Source of the DNA: JBOGEN01 sp050743265
Lineage (GTDB): Bacteria > Actinomycetota > Actinomycetes > JBOGEN01
Reading direction: 5' to 3'
Assembly: GCA_050743265.1 (NCBI GenBank)
Contig: JBOGEN010000104.1
Location: forward strand, 5,260 to 69,259
DNA: 64,000 nt
Of the stretch, positions 16,457 to 24,960 are shown piece after piece (position 1 is the first letter of the stretch; the number at the start of each line of letters is the position of its first letter). The position numbers and the translations under genes were made by a program. Under the pieces are notes generated by a model, which saw only the letters and a list, made by a program, of their open reading frames with translations, was not told the DNA's origin and ran no database searches.

Positions 16457-18214
16457 ATGGCGCAGGCGCTTCTCGTCCGGCACGAGCCATCTCGCCGGCG
16501 GCCACGCACGCCGCCCACGTCGGGGGCACGCGATTCTCGGAGAGCGGGGGCCGAGTTGCGGAGACTGGGTGTCGCGATGGCTGGTGCGCTGTTGCTGGTG
16601 GGCCTCGTGCCCGCAGCCGGCGTATCTGCCGACGAACGGACGCACCAGCGCGACGGGGCGGGTCACCCCCACCCCGTGGAGCCGGCGGTCGCACCGTCCG
16701 ACGACCTCACAGCGGCGCTGGAGCGGGGGGAGATCGCCCCGGCCCGGTACGCCCTCGAGCGCGCGCGGAGCCTCTTCGAGCCGGCCGCGGTGGAGCGGCG
16801 CTTCGGTGAGGTGGCGACTCTGTCACCGCGTGCCGCGACGTTCGTCCTGCGCGACCTGGCGCTGCGCGCCGACGAGCTGGGCCCGGCTCCCCGGAGGAAG
16901 GCCGAGGCACTGCTGGCCCGTCCCACCGACGGGGTGTCCGACCCGGACGGCTCCGGCTACGGGGTCGCCGAGTCGAGCGCCTCCCCCTTCTGCACGACGC
17001 ATGTGTGCGTGCACTGGGTGGACTCCACCGCCGACGCGCCGCCGGGGGCCGGCAGCGGAACCCCGGACTGGGTGGTCGACACGGCGCAGGTCTTCGAGCA
17101 CGTGTGGCAGAGCGAGGTCGGCGACTACGGCTACCGGCGTCCCAAGAGCGACCTGTCCTCGACCAACGACGGCGGGAACGGTCGGCTGGACGTCTACCTG
17201 GCGAACGTGGGTGCGGACGGGCTGTACGGGTTCTGCACGTCCGACGACCCGAACCTGTCGGACTCGTCGTACCCGTTCTGGGACTTCTCCGCGTACTGCG
17301 TCGTCGACGACGACTTCGCGGTCGGCCAGTTCGGTGCGCCGCCGCTGGAGAGCCTGAAGGTCACCGCGGCCCATGAGTTCTTCCACGCCGTGCAGTTCGC
17401 GTACGACGCGTTTGAGGACAACTGGCTCATGGAGGGCACCGCGACCTGGATCGAGGACGAGGTCTACGACGGGGTCAACGACAACCTCCAGTACCTGGAA
17501 CAGAGCCCTCTGCGCCAGCCAGGCAAGTCACTGGACGGCGTGGTCTACGGCTCGTGGGTGTTCTTCCGCTTCATGTCCGAGCATTTCGGCCCGGCCGGAA
17601 GTGACCAGCCGTTCGTGATCCGGCAGGTGTGGCAGCGGGCCGACGGCAGCGCGGGTGCGGACGACATGCACTCGCTGCAGGCCGTCGCCGACATGAGCAA
17701 CGACCGCGGGACCCCGTTCCGCACCCTGTTCGCGAGGTTCGGCTGGGTCACCCGGCAGGCACAACACTGGTTCTCGGAAGGCGCCAGGTATCCCAACGCA
17801 CCGCTGACCCGCAGCTTCACGCTCACCAGGTCCTCACCCGGGACCGGGGCGCGGTCGGTCGAGCTCGACCATCTCGCCCACCGCCACGTGTCGCTCCAGC
17901 CCGGGAGCAGCCTGGACGGCAGATGGCGGGTGAGGGTGACCCTGAACCTGCCCGACACCAGCCGCGGCTCCAAGGCCACCGTCACCGTGGTCGGCCGCGA
18001 CGGCGCGCCGCACCCCCACGCCGTGTCCCTGAACCGGTTCGGCAACGGCTCGGCGACCGTGGACTTCACGCGATCCCGCGTCGGCCGGGTGGTGCTCACG
18101 CTGACCAACGCGAGCAACCGCTTCGACTGCTGGGAGGACACCCGGTACTCCTGCCAGGGCATCTCCCGGGACGACGGGCTCGCGTTCCACTACAGCGCCC
18201 GCGCGATCCGCTGA
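16457..18214 (+). CDS. Secreted HExxH zinc metalloprotease
   Basis: About 585 residues if started at ATG 16457; a TTG near 16555 would begin directly with the signal peptide (RRLGVAMAGALLLVGLVPAA). The mature protein has Cys pairs (FCTTHVCVHW, YGFCTSDDP) and a zinc site AAHEFFHAVQ near residue 300 followed by the glutamate-bearing WLMEGTATWIEDEVYD, the layout of a gluzincin-like putative metalloprotease family (MXAN_6640 type). The last 130 residues look like a beta-sandwich domain with VTVVGRDG. It lies alone in its orientation, convergent with the DUF1353 gene. Extracellular protein turnover is the likely role. Confidence 0.75.
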   Translation: MAQALLVRHEPSRRRPRTPPTSGARDSRRAGAELRRLGVAMAGALLLVGLVPAAGVSADERTHQRDGAGHPHPVEPAVAPSDDLTAALERGEIAPARYALERARSLFEPAAVERRFGEVATLSPRAATFVLRDLALRADELGPAPRRKAEALLARPTDGVSDPDGSGYGVAESSASPFCTTHVCVHWVDSTADAPPGAGSGTPDWVVDTAQVFEHVWQSEVGDYGYRRPKSDLSSTNDGGNGRLDVYLANVGADGLYGFCTSDDPNLSDSSYPFWDFSAYCVVDDDFAVGQFGAPPLESLKVTAAHEFFHAVQFAYDAFEDNWLMEGTATWIEDEVYDGVNDNLQYLEQSPLRQPGKSLDGVVYGSWVFFRFMSEHFGPAGSDQPFVIRQVWQRADGSAGADDMHSLQAVADMSNDRGTPFRTLFARFGWVTRQAQHWFSEGARYPNAPLTRSFTLTRSSPGTGARSVELDHLAHRHVSLQPGSSLDGRWRVRVTLNLPDTSRGSKATVTVVGRDGAPHPHAVSLNRFGNGSATVDFTRSRVGRVVLTLTNASNRFDCWEDTRYSCQGISRDDGLAFHYSARAIR

Positions 18215-18249
18215 CCCGGAGGTCGCCGTCCCGCCGGGGTCACCCGGAT

Positions 18250-18263
18250 CCCGAGGTCTCGGG
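18250..18263. terminator. Short palindromic hairpin between convergent genes
   Basis: CCCGAG-GT-CTCGGG at 18250-18263 lies between the ends of the metalloprotease and DUF1353 genes. A wider, looser repeat (CTGACCCG at the metalloprotease stop with CGGGTCAG near 18260) could extend it. Possibly a bidirectional terminator. Confidence 0.35.
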
Positions 18264-18271
18264 TCAGGAGG

Positions 18272-18871
18272 TCACAGCCGCCACGAGACCTTCGGCGGGA
18301 CGACCTCCTTGTCGGGCCGTACGGTGCGTAGCGGCCCGCCGATGGCCTTGCCCAGCCGCAGCGCGACCCAGGCTGCGCCCTCGAGGGCGAGGAGCAGCGC
18401 GAGTGCGACCACGATGAGCAGCGCCGGAGGCAGCACGATCGGGAGGACGAGGAGACTCACCGGCAGCACGCGGAGCAGGTCGACCCACCAGTCCCGGTGA
18501 CGCCAGGCGCCCTTGACCATGGCGCCCCAGCGCACCGCCGCCCACATCATCCAGCGCTGCAGGAACGGCACGCCGAGCTCGCGCATGGCTCGGCGGAAGA
18601 TGCCGTCCGCCTGACCGAGCGTCAGGTTTCCTGCCGGGACGTCCTTCGCCCAGAGGTGGTCGTGGAGGATCGCGGCCGCAGTGTACCGCCCATAGCGCGG
18701 GACCAGCCAGATGAGCACCCGCGGCACGGAGGCGAAGTCCGTCCTGTCGTCGACGCGCGCAGCGAACGACTGGTCCTTGCCCTCGTAGTGGATGTCACGG
18801 AGGACGCGCCAGCTCGGGTCATCCGGCTTCTCCTGGCTGACGTCGACCCGGGTACCTCCGAGAAACGGCAT
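18272..18871 (-). CDS. DUF1353 family protein with C-terminal membrane segments
   Basis: 199 residues. Residues 30-110 form the DUF1353 core: VDDRTDFASVPRVLIWLVP, then the metal-like signature LHDHLWA and ADGIFRRAMRELGV. Phage and bacterial DUF1353 proteins are of unknown biochemical role. After residue 115 two hydrophobic stretches (about 132-165) suggest membrane anchoring, which most small DUF1353 proteins lack. It stands alone, and its start codon has no close neighbour. Confidence 0.7.
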   Translation of the reverse strand: MPFLGGTRVDVSQEKPDDPSWRVLRDIHYEGKDQSFAARVDDRTDFASVPRVLIWLVPRYGRYTAAAILHDHLWAKDVPAGNLTLGQADGIFRRAMRELGVPFLQRWMMWAAVRWGAMVKGAWRHRDWWVDLLRVLPVSLLVLPIVLPPALLIVVALALLLALEGAAWVALRLGKAIGGPLRTVRPDKEVVPPKVSWRL

Positions 18872-19134
18872 CGCCCTTCACCCTTCCGCCGGCGGCTCGC
18901 GGCCAGCCGGCGGGACCGTACACCCTGGCGGCGTTCCGCCCGCCGTCCAGGGGAACGGACGTACCCGCACAAAGTCGTCCGATTCGAGGCGGTGCTACGG
19001 CCCGGCGGGCGCGACGTCCCTGCGTACGGCGGTTTCGCGGCCCTTATCGGTGCTGAAATCCCGGACAACGGGGCCGATCGTGGCGACACTGTCCGTGGAT
19101 GGGGAGCGGCCCCGCCACACTCACGGAGGCCGGT

Positions 19135-19605
19135 ATGAGGACCGCGTACAAGGTCTTGGCGTTCATCATCGCGATCGAGGTCGTGGTGCAGGCGATGGCG
19201 GTGGTCTACGGGGTCGCAGGTCTCGGGAAGTGGGTCGACGACGGGGGCATCTTCGACAAGACCGTCCTCGAGAGCGAAGACCCGCCGTACTCCGAGGGCG
19301 TCGGCTTCGCCATCCACTTCATGAACGGGACGCTGCTGATCCCGCTGCTCGCGTTGCTGCTGCTGATCTTCTCCTTCTTCACCAAGCTGCCCGGCGCGAC
19401 GAAGTGGGCGGGCGTCGTGTTCCTGCTCGTCGTGCTCCAGATCACGCTGGGCCTCGTGGGCCACAGTGTCCCGGCGGTCGGCGCGCTGCACGGGCTCAAC
19501 GCCTTCCTGCTGCTCGGTGCGGCGATCAACACCGGCCGCCTCGCCCGGACGGCAGAGCCTCTCGCGCCGAAGCAGCGTCCCCCGGCGGAGCCGGAACTCG
19601 TCTAG
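19135..19605 (+). CDS. Four-helix integral membrane protein of unknown function
   Basis: About 156 residues with four hydrophobic segments (8-28, 62-84, 92-112, 118-138). His residues occur at predicted membrane edges (FAIHFMNG, LVGHSVPAVGALHGLNAF), a pattern sometimes seen in haem or metal-binding membrane proteins. ATG 19135 has CGGAGG 5 bases upstream. It ends 30 bases before the multicopper oxidase gene and is probably co-transcribed with it. Confidence 0.65.
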   Translation: MRTAYKVLAFIIAIEVVVQAMAVVYGVAGLGKWVDDGGIFDKTVLESEDPPYSEGVGFAIHFMNGTLLIPLLALLLLIFSFFTKLPGATKWAGVVFLLVVLQITLGLVGHSVPAVGALHGLNAFLLLGAAINTGRLARTAEPLAPKQRPPAEPELV

Positions 19606-19635
19606 CCGCGTCGCTCGGTCCGGCCGGTACGTCGA

Positions 19636-21141
19636 GTGGGTCTCCGTCGCCCGATCAGCGGCCGGCTGCGCTTGGCGATCGCCGTCACCGCGACCGCGCT
19701 GATCCTCGGGCCGCTGGCGTGGATGTGGCAGGCCAGCCGGGTCCCCGGGACGTACTCCGTCACGGACATGGGGTACGTCGACCTCGGCGGTGGCTCGGCG
19801 GCCGGCCACGCCCTCCACGCGGGGAACCACGCCAGCGGTGCGGGCGGGACGAGCGTGACCTCCCTGACCGAGGAGCCCGGCCGGCCCGCGGACGTCTCCG
19901 TGACGTTGCGCGCCCGCGAGCAGGACATCCGGCTGCCCTCGGGTCGTGTCGTCGACGGCTACACGCTGAACGGGCAGTCACCCGGCCCGCTGATCCGGGC
20001 CACCGAGGGCGAGCGGGTGCAGGTCAGGCTGGTCAACGAGTCCGTGCCCGACGGCATCACGCTGCACTGGCACGGCGTCGACGTCCCCAACGCCGAGGAC
20101 GGGGTCGCGGGGGTGACCCAGGACGCGGTGGAGGTCGGTGAGGCGTTCACGTACCGCTTCGTCGTCCGGCAGACGGGCACGTTCTGGTACCACAGCCACC
20201 AGGTCTCCCACGAGCAGGTGCGCCGCGGGCTGCTCGGCCCTCTCCTGCTCGAACCGCGCGAACCAGAGGCGACGGACGTCGACGTGACCGCGCTCGCGCA
20301 CCTCTACGACGGCGTCCGCACCGTCAACGGGCGCGACAACGTGCAGCGCGTGGAGGCCCAGCCCGGCGAGGTCGTCCGGGTCCGCGTGGTCAACACCGAC
20401 AACGGCCCGATGTCGACCTGGGTGGGCGGGGTACCCTTCCGTGTGACCGCCGTGGACGGCGCCGACCTGAACCGACCGGGCGAGGTCGAGGACACCGCCG
20501 TGCTCGTCACCGCGGGTGGGCGTGCCGACCTGCAGCTGACGATGCCGGAGGACGGCTCGGCGGTGCGCGTGCACCTCGGAGGCGGGAGTCCGGCGGTGGT
20601 GCTCGGCTCGTCGTCGTACGACGCGCCCCCGACCCCCCAGCCCCGCACGACGCTGGACATGCTCACCTACGGGGAGAGGGCACCGCTCGCGTTCGACCCG
20701 GCGCGGGCCGACCGGCACTTCGAGTACGACATCGGGCGGCGGCCCGGCTTCCTCGACGGCCGCCCCGGGCTGTGGTGGACGGTCAACGGCCACCTGTGGC
20801 CCGACGTACCCATGTACATGGTCTCCGAGGGCGACGTGGTGCGGATGCGCATCGAGAACCACAGCGGCGACGTGCACCCGATGCACCTGCACGGGCACCA
20901 CGCGGTCGTGCTCATACGTGACGGCAAGCCCTCCACGGGCAGCCCGTGGTGGGTCGACTCGCTCAACGTCTCCGATGGCGAGTCGTACGAAATCGCGTTC
21001 GTGGCTGACAACCCCGGGATCTGGATGGACCACTGCCACAACCTGCCCCACGTCTCCGAGGGGCTCGTGGCGCACCTGATGTACGCGGGGGTCACCACCC
21101 CGTTCGTCGTGGGCGGGAACGCGGACAACGACCCGGAGTAG
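19636..21141 (+). CDS. Membrane-anchored or exported multicopper oxidase
   Basis: 501 residues. An N-terminal hydrophobic helix (about 11-30) targets it outside the membrane. All four copper signatures are present: LHWHGVDVPNAEDG (near 143), FWYHSHQVSHEQ (near 184), HPMHLHGHH (near 413) and DHCHNLPHVSEGLVAHLMY (near 465), the last giving type 1 ligands Cys, His and Met. It should be a laccase/CumA-like oxidase acting on metals or phenols with O2. GTG start 31 bases after the upstream membrane-protein gene. Confidence 0.9.
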   Translation: MGLRRPISGRLRLAIAVTATALILGPLAWMWQASRVPGTYSVTDMGYVDLGGGSAAGHALHAGNHASGAGGTSVTSLTEEPGRPADVSVTLRAREQDIRLPSGRVVDGYTLNGQSPGPLIRATEGERVQVRLVNESVPDGITLHWHGVDVPNAEDGVAGVTQDAVEVGEAFTYRFVVRQTGTFWYHSHQVSHEQVRRGLLGPLLLEPREPEATDVDVTALAHLYDGVRTVNGRDNVQRVEAQPGEVVRVRVVNTDNGPMSTWVGGVPFRVTAVDGADLNRPGEVEDTAVLVTAGGRADLQLTMPEDGSAVRVHLGGGSPAVVLGSSSYDAPPTPQPRTTLDMLTYGERAPLAFDPARADRHFEYDIGRRPGFLDGRPGLWWTVNGHLWPDVPMYMVSEGDVVRMRIENHSGDVHPMHLHGHHAVVLIRDGKPSTGSPWWVDSLNVSDGESYEIAFVADNPGIWMDHCHNLPHVSEGLVAHLMYAGVTTPFVVGGNADNDPE

Positions 21142-21160
21142 CCCCGCCGACCCGCGGGGG

Positions 21161-21697
21161 TCAGCCGGCGTCACGCTCGTAGACGGTCTCGAGGCCGTCC
21201 TCCTCGTCCCACTGCTCGCCGACCTCGCGGAAGCCGTACTGCAGGACGAGGTTGCGTGAGGCGGTGTTGTCCGGGCGGACGGAGGCGCGCACCGTGCGGA
21301 CGCCGGGTTCGCGCGCGGCACGGTCGAGCAGGGCCTCGAGGGCGGCCCGGGCGTACCCCTGGCGACGCCAGCGCGGGTCGACGGAGTAGCCGACCTCGAC
21401 CATCCCCTTCGCGTCGGGCGGGCCGTGGAACCCTGCGTGCCCCACCGCCACCTCGCGGACGGGGTCCCAGATCACGCGGGTGATCCACCCCGCGCTGCCG
21501 GGGTCGTCCCGGACCTGCCTGCTGCGCCGCTGCCAGACGGACCGCATCCCCGGCTCGACGAAGTACGAGGTCAGATCCAGGGTGCCCGCACGGTTGGCCG
21601 CGGCGAGGTCTCCGCCGGCGAGCGCGTGGAGGACGGGCGCGGCCAGACGGACGAGCTCCACGTGGCGGTGAATCCCTGTCGGTGCCCGCTCGTCCAT
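21161..21697 (-). CDS. GNAT-family N-acetyltransferase
   Basis: 178 residues. The acetyl-CoA loop is RRQGYARAALEALLDRA (Q/RxxGxG/A) near residue 115, preceded by VEVGYSVDPRW and followed by VRTVRASVRPDNTASRNLVL and YGFREVG, the RimJ/RimL-like pattern. Substrate unknown. Convergent with the multicopper oxidase gene and divergent from lysE, whose GTG lies only 19 bases from this ATG. Confidence 0.8.
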   Translation of the reverse strand: MDERAPTGIHRHVELVRLAAPVLHALAGGDLAAANRAGTLDLTSYFVEPGMRSVWQRRSRQVRDDPGSAGWITRVIWDPVREVAVGHAGFHGPPDAKGMVEVGYSVDPRWRRQGYARAALEALLDRAAREPGVRTVRASVRPDNTASRNLVLQYGFREVGEQWDEEDGLETVYERDAG

Positions 21698-21702
21698 GTG
21701 CG

Positions 21703-21708
21703 TAGTTT
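21703..21708 (+). promoter_or_regulatory. TAGTTT -10 box for a leaderless lysE transcript
   Basis: TAGTTT ends 7 bases before the GTG at 21716, and no Shine-Dalgarno exists in the 18 bases between the divergent start codons. This fits a leaderless promoter whose -35 region lies inside the GNAT coding sequence. Confidence 0.45.
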
Positions 21709-21715
21709 GGCTGCT

Positions 21716-22354
21716 GTGCTGCCGACCACCCACCTGCTCGCGTTCGCGATCACGACGCTGGTGCTCATCGTGATCCCGGGGCCCAGCGTGCTGTTCACGG
21801 TCGGCCGGGCCCTGAGCGTGGGACGCCGGGCTGCCCTGCTCACGGTCGTGGGCAACGCTGCCGGGGCGTACCTGCAGGTCGTGGCGGTCGCCGTCGGGTT
21901 GGGCGCGCTGGTGGCCGACTCGATCGCCGTGTTCACCATGGTCAAGCTCGCCGGGGCGGCGTACCTCGTGTACCTGGGGGTGCAGGCGATCCGCCACCGT
22001 CGCGTCCGCGGTGACGCCCACGCCGGCGACGTCGTGCATACCCGCACCCGGAGGGTGCTGCGGGACGGCTTCGTCGTGGGCCTGACCAACCCGAAGATGA
22101 TCGTCTTCCTCGCAGCGGCGCTGCCGCAGTTCGTCGACCGTGCTGCGGGGCAGGTGACCCTGCAGATGCTCGTGCTCGGCCTGCTCGTCCCCGCCATCGC
22201 GCTGGTCTCGGACAGCGTGTGGGCCCTCGCCGCGGGCACTGCCCGGGACTGGTTCGCCCGCTCGCCGCGCCGGGTCGAGCGGCTGAGCGCGGCCGGCGGC
22301 GTGTCGATGGTGGCGGTCGGCGCCAGCCTTGCCGTCACCGGGCGTACGGACTGA
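21716..22354 (+). CDS. LysE/RhtB-family amino-acid exporter
   Basis: 212 residues with about six membrane helices. The family signature is clear: IVIPGPSVLFTVGRALSVGRR near residues 22-42, AGAAYLVYLGVQAIR near 80, and a mid-protein RDGFVVGLTNPKMIVFLAAALPQFVD. These proteins export amino acids or derivatives by proton exchange. The GTG start follows a TAGTTT box at leaderless spacing. Convergent with the membrane protein at 22377-22790, 22 bases apart. Confidence 0.88.
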   Translation: MLPTTHLLAFAITTLVLIVIPGPSVLFTVGRALSVGRRAALLTVVGNAAGAYLQVVAVAVGLGALVADSIAVFTMVKLAGAAYLVYLGVQAIRHRRVRGDAHAGDVVHTRTRRVLRDGFVVGLTNPKMIVFLAAALPQFVDRAAGQVTLQMLVLGLLVPAIALVSDSVWALAAGTARDWFARSPRRVERLSAAGGVSMVAVGASLAVTGRTD

Positions 22355-22376
22355 CCCGAACGACCCGCACCCCGAG

Positions 22377-22790
22377 TCAGGCTGCGCGGATCAGCCCGAC
22401 GCCCAGCGTGAGCATGCCCACCGTGAGGCTCGCGGCCCCGACGTACGCGAGGTTGATGAGCCCGTTCGGGTGCTCGGCCCTCGGGTGCGCGATGGAGAGG
22501 AAGAACGCGATGGGCAGGAGGAGCGCAGCCGCCGGGATCGTGAAACGCACGACCTCCGTCAGGCCGGACGGAAGCTCGGCCTTGTCGACCAGCAGCAGCG
22601 CGACGAGGGAGAGGATGAGCAGGACGCCCGCGTGCGCGTGCCCGGCGCGCCACAGGCTGCGCCGCAGCGGGTGGTCGTAGTAGCTGGACTGTCTGGTGAT
22701 CCAGTGCCACAGGAGGCTGGCGCCACCGAACACGACCGTCGGGAAGATCACCAGGAGGATCCCCGCCAGCCGCAGACTCTCGCTCGACAT
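22377..22790 (-). CDS. Small polytopic membrane protein with conserved histidines
   Basis: 137 residues, four predicted helices (9-31, 48-66, 82-102, 115-135). Histidines cluster in LLWHWITRQ, WRAGHAHAGVLL and IAHPRAEHPNGLINLAYVG, suggesting a cofactor or metal site. ATG 22790 has AAGGAG at good spacing (AAAGGAGCGGGGT), so the longer open frame upstream is not needed. No family name recognised. Confidence 0.68.
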   Translation of the reverse strand: MSSESLRLAGILLVIFPTVVFGGASLLWHWITRQSSYYDHPLRRSLWRAGHAHAGVLLILSLVALLLVDKAELPSGLTEVVRFTIPAAALLLPIAFFLSIAHPRAEHPNGLINLAYVGAASLTVGMLTLGVGLIRAA

Positions 22791-23131
22791 ACCCCGCTCC
22801 TTTGCGCAGTGGGCGGTGCCGCCCGACCGCTCCCCCTCGAACTCGACTGGATGACCAGGTTGATCGTAGGTGTGAGAGGTGGGCAGGCGGCAGGCCTTTT
22901 CGCCGGGTTGGTCGCGGTCAGTCACGTTGTGACAGGGTGGCTCGGCCCCGTTCCGTGGTAGCGTGGCCGTGGTTGTTGTTGCAGTTCCTCGTACGTTTCT
23001 CGACGCTCGCGGATTGTGACCCGCTGAGCGTTTCTCATGTTTTGACCCCCTGTTCTTGATGTGGGACGCGTTTTCGCGGCGACCGGGACGGTCAGACGGT
23101 CTGTCCGTCCACGCAAGAAGGGGTACACCGC
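22791..23131 (+). promoter_or_regulatory. Upstream region and probable long 5' UTR of the cold-shock gene
   Basis: About 340 bases without a gene. GTCAC-GTT-GTGAC near 22918-22930 is a small palindrome. From about 22970 the sequence is T-rich on the plus strand, unlike its surroundings. A stem-loop at 23086-23110 (GGACGG, CAGA, loop CGG, TCTG, CCGTCC, with one T-T mismatch) ends 21 bases before the ATG, just ahead of the AAGGGG ribosome-binding site. Long structured leaders are usual for csp genes. Confidence 0.45.
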
Positions 23132-23335
23132 ATGGTGCAAGGCACGGTCAAGTGGTTCAACGGCGACAAGGGCTTCGGGTTCATCGAGCCCGAGGGTGGC
23201 GGCGCCGACGTCTTCGTACACTTCTCGGCGATCGCGGCCGACGGCTACCGCACGCTGGAGGAGAACCAGCGCGTCGAGTTCGAGGTGACGCAGGGGCAGA
23301 AGGGTCTGCAGGCCGAGAGCGTCAGGGTCATCTGA
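23132..23335 (+). CDS. Cold-shock protein, CspA family
   Basis: 67 residues, a single OB-fold RNA/ssDNA chaperone. RNP1 is KGFGFIEPEG and RNP2 DVFVHFSAI, both intact; the start VQGTVKWFNGDKG is typical. Length matches the family. AAGGGG precedes the ATG and a strong stem-loop terminator follows, so it is monocistronic. Expression may be controlled through the structured leader upstream. Confidence 0.95.
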   Translation: MVQGTVKWFNGDKGFGFIEPEGGGADVFVHFSAIAADGYRTLEENQRVEFEVTQGQKGLQAESVRVI

Positions 23336-23346
23336 CTCGCACAGCC

Positions 23347-23375
23347 AAGGGCTCCCAGCGATGCTGGGGGCCCTT
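23347..23375 (+). terminator. Terminator after the cold-shock gene
   Basis: AAGGGCTCCCAGC (23347-23359) pairs with GCTGGGGGCCCTT (23363-23375) through 13 positions, one of them G-T, with a 3-base loop. It lies between the csp gene and the convergent kinase gene and could serve both. Confidence 0.75.
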
Positions 23376-23389
23376 CGGCATGGGAAGGG

Positions 23390-24256
23390 TCAACGGTGGG
23401 GGCGGAACCCGCCGAGCACCGGGCGGGGGAGCGCCGCGACCGCCGGTTCGAGCATGTGCGTGAGCTCGGCCGGTGTGGGACGTGCTGCGGGGTCGTGCTC
23501 CAGGCAGGCGATTATCGGCTTTCCGACGGCGTCGGGTACGCCGTCCATCTCGGGGGGCGACGTGGCCGTGAGCTGTGGCCACTCCGACGAGCGGTCCATG
23601 GGCACCGGGTACGGAGGCGTGCCGGTGCACGCCTCGTACAGGGTCGCGCCGAGGCCCCACACGTCCGCGGGCGGGCCAGGCACGCCGCTGCGGGGCGGGT
23701 CGTACTGCTCGGGCGCCATGTAGTCGTCCGTGCCAACCGGGTGATCGAGCGTCACGGCCTCGGCGACCGTACGCGCGACGCTGAGGTCGATGAGCCGGGG
23801 CGGCGCACCCATGATGACGTTGCTCGGCTTCACGTCGAGATGGACTGTCGACTCGCCGGCGAGATAGTGCAGCACCGAGCAGATCTCCAGCGCGAGCGGC
23901 AGGACCTGTTCGAGCGCGAGCGGGCCGAACCGGCGCAGCAGGCTCGAGAGCCGCGGCCCCTCCAGGTGCTCGAGGACGAGGTGCGGACGCGGCCCGTCCA
24001 GGACGGCGGCGAAGCCGCGGGGCAGCACGGGGTGCGCGAGCCGGGCAAGGGCGTCGGCCTCTCGCGCCAGCCCCCGTCGGCCGCTGCGGTCATGGACCTG
24101 GTCGGGCCGCAGCATCTTCGCGACCACCGTGCAGAACCGGTGTTCGTCGAACGCGAGGTACGCCTCGTACCGGTGGCCACCGCCGAGGCGTCTCACCGCG
24201 GTGAGATGCGGGGCGATCGTGTCGCCGGGCCGGAGGTCCCATCGGCGTGCGCTCAT
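23390..24256 (-). CDS. Soluble Ser/Thr protein kinase with altered DFG motif
   Basis: 288 residues, essentially only a kinase domain, without a membrane helix. Recognisable motifs: AKML (ATP lysine), VHLDVKPSN (catalytic loop with Leu-Asp in place of Arg-Asp), then LIDLSVAR where DFG is expected, MAPEQYDPP, and VWGLGATLYEACTG. The glycine loop LGGGHRYEAYLAF is unusual. Asp of the DLS motif is kept, so activity is possible, but the HRD arginine is missing, indicating regulation without activation-loop phosphorylation, or a weak kinase. Confidence 0.8.
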   Translation of the reverse strand: MSARRWDLRPGDTIAPHLTAVRRLGGGHRYEAYLAFDEHRFCTVVAKMLRPDQVHDRSGRRGLAREADALARLAHPVLPRGFAAVLDGPRPHLVLEHLEGPRLSSLLRRFGPLALEQVLPLALEICSVLHYLAGESTVHLDVKPSNVIMGAPPRLIDLSVARTVAEAVTLDHPVGTDDYMAPEQYDPPRSGVPGPPADVWGLGATLYEACTGTPPYPVPMDRSSEWPQLTATSPPEMDGVPDAVGKPIIACLEHDPAARPTPAELTHMLEPAVAALPRPVLGGFRPHR

Positions 24257-24311
24257 CGTGGTGGTCCTCTCGGGTGCCGAGCCGTCGTGAGGGACAGCGG
24301 GGGACAGCGGT

Positions 24312-24338
24312 GGATGTCAGGGATGTCAGGGATGTCAG
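24312..24338. repeat. Three tandem copies of a 9-bp unit
   Basis: GGATGTCAG occurs at 24312-24320, 24321-24329 and 24330-24338, followed by a partial fourth copy (GGATGG). It lies 56 bases upstream of the kinase start codon and could be a slippage product or a protein-binding array. Confidence 0.8.
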
Positions 24339-24400
24339 GGATGGCAAACACCAGGCGCCGGGGGAGCCGGAGTGGCGGGCCTGCTCCCCCGGCGGTGGGG

Positions 24401-24850
24401 TCAGCGGGTGTCGTGGCGGCTGCCGTCGCCGGCGTGGTCCCGGCTTTGGTCACCGGTCGACTGGCCGCGGGTGTCGTCCTTCGTCCCCTGACCGGTGATG
24501 TCGCCGCGGCTGTGGTCGCGGTCGTCGCCGGCGTGACGACTGTTGTTGGTGTTGTTCGTGTTGGTGTTATCGCCGTTCCGGCTGCGGGTGCGGGTCCCCG
24601 TGGCGCCCGAAGCCGAGTCGTCGTCGTCACCGTCGTCCTCCCCGGCGACGAGCTCGACGGCCTGGTCGTCGCGCGCGGCGTAGGGGCTGTCGGGACTGGC
24701 CGTGTCGTCCTGTGCGGGCGACCCTGGGTGCTGTGCGGGCGCCGGGCTGCTCAGGCCGACGGAGGCTGCTGCGCCCATCCCGCCGACCAGCAGTGCCCCG
24801 ATCATGGCGCCCACGGCCAGCGTCACCATCAGCCGAACTGTTCGAACCAT
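24401..24850 (-). CDS. Exported Asp/Thr/Asn-rich low-complexity protein
   Basis: 149 residues. The N-terminal hydrophobic segment (LMVTLAVGAMIGALLVGGMG, about 7-30) is a signal peptide or anchor; the remainder is polar, with runs such as DDGDDDD and NTNTNNTNNS and repeated THx/GDQSRD-like stretches. ATG 24850 has AGAGGAGCGG upstream. It lies 195 bases downstream of the two-component response-regulator gene. A second Asp-rich exported protein lies upstream of the same system. Acidic tails of this kind often bind cations; no enzyme motif seen. Confidence 0.65.
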   Translation of the reverse strand: MVRTVRLMVTLAVGAMIGALLVGGMGAAASVGLSSPAPAQHPGSPAQDDTASPDSPYAARDDQAVELVAGEDDGDDDDSASGATGTRTRSRNGDNTNTNNTNNSRHAGDDRDHSRGDITGQGTKDDTRGQSTGDQSRDHAGDGSRHDTR

Positions 24851-24960
24851 GGTCCGCTCCTCTCGTTCCCCCGCGCGTCCCGCGTGGGGCGTCCGGTAGG
24901 TACGGCTCGAACGTAGGAAGCGGGAATGAGGAGAGCGTGATCCTGCGGTGAGAGGGCTCT

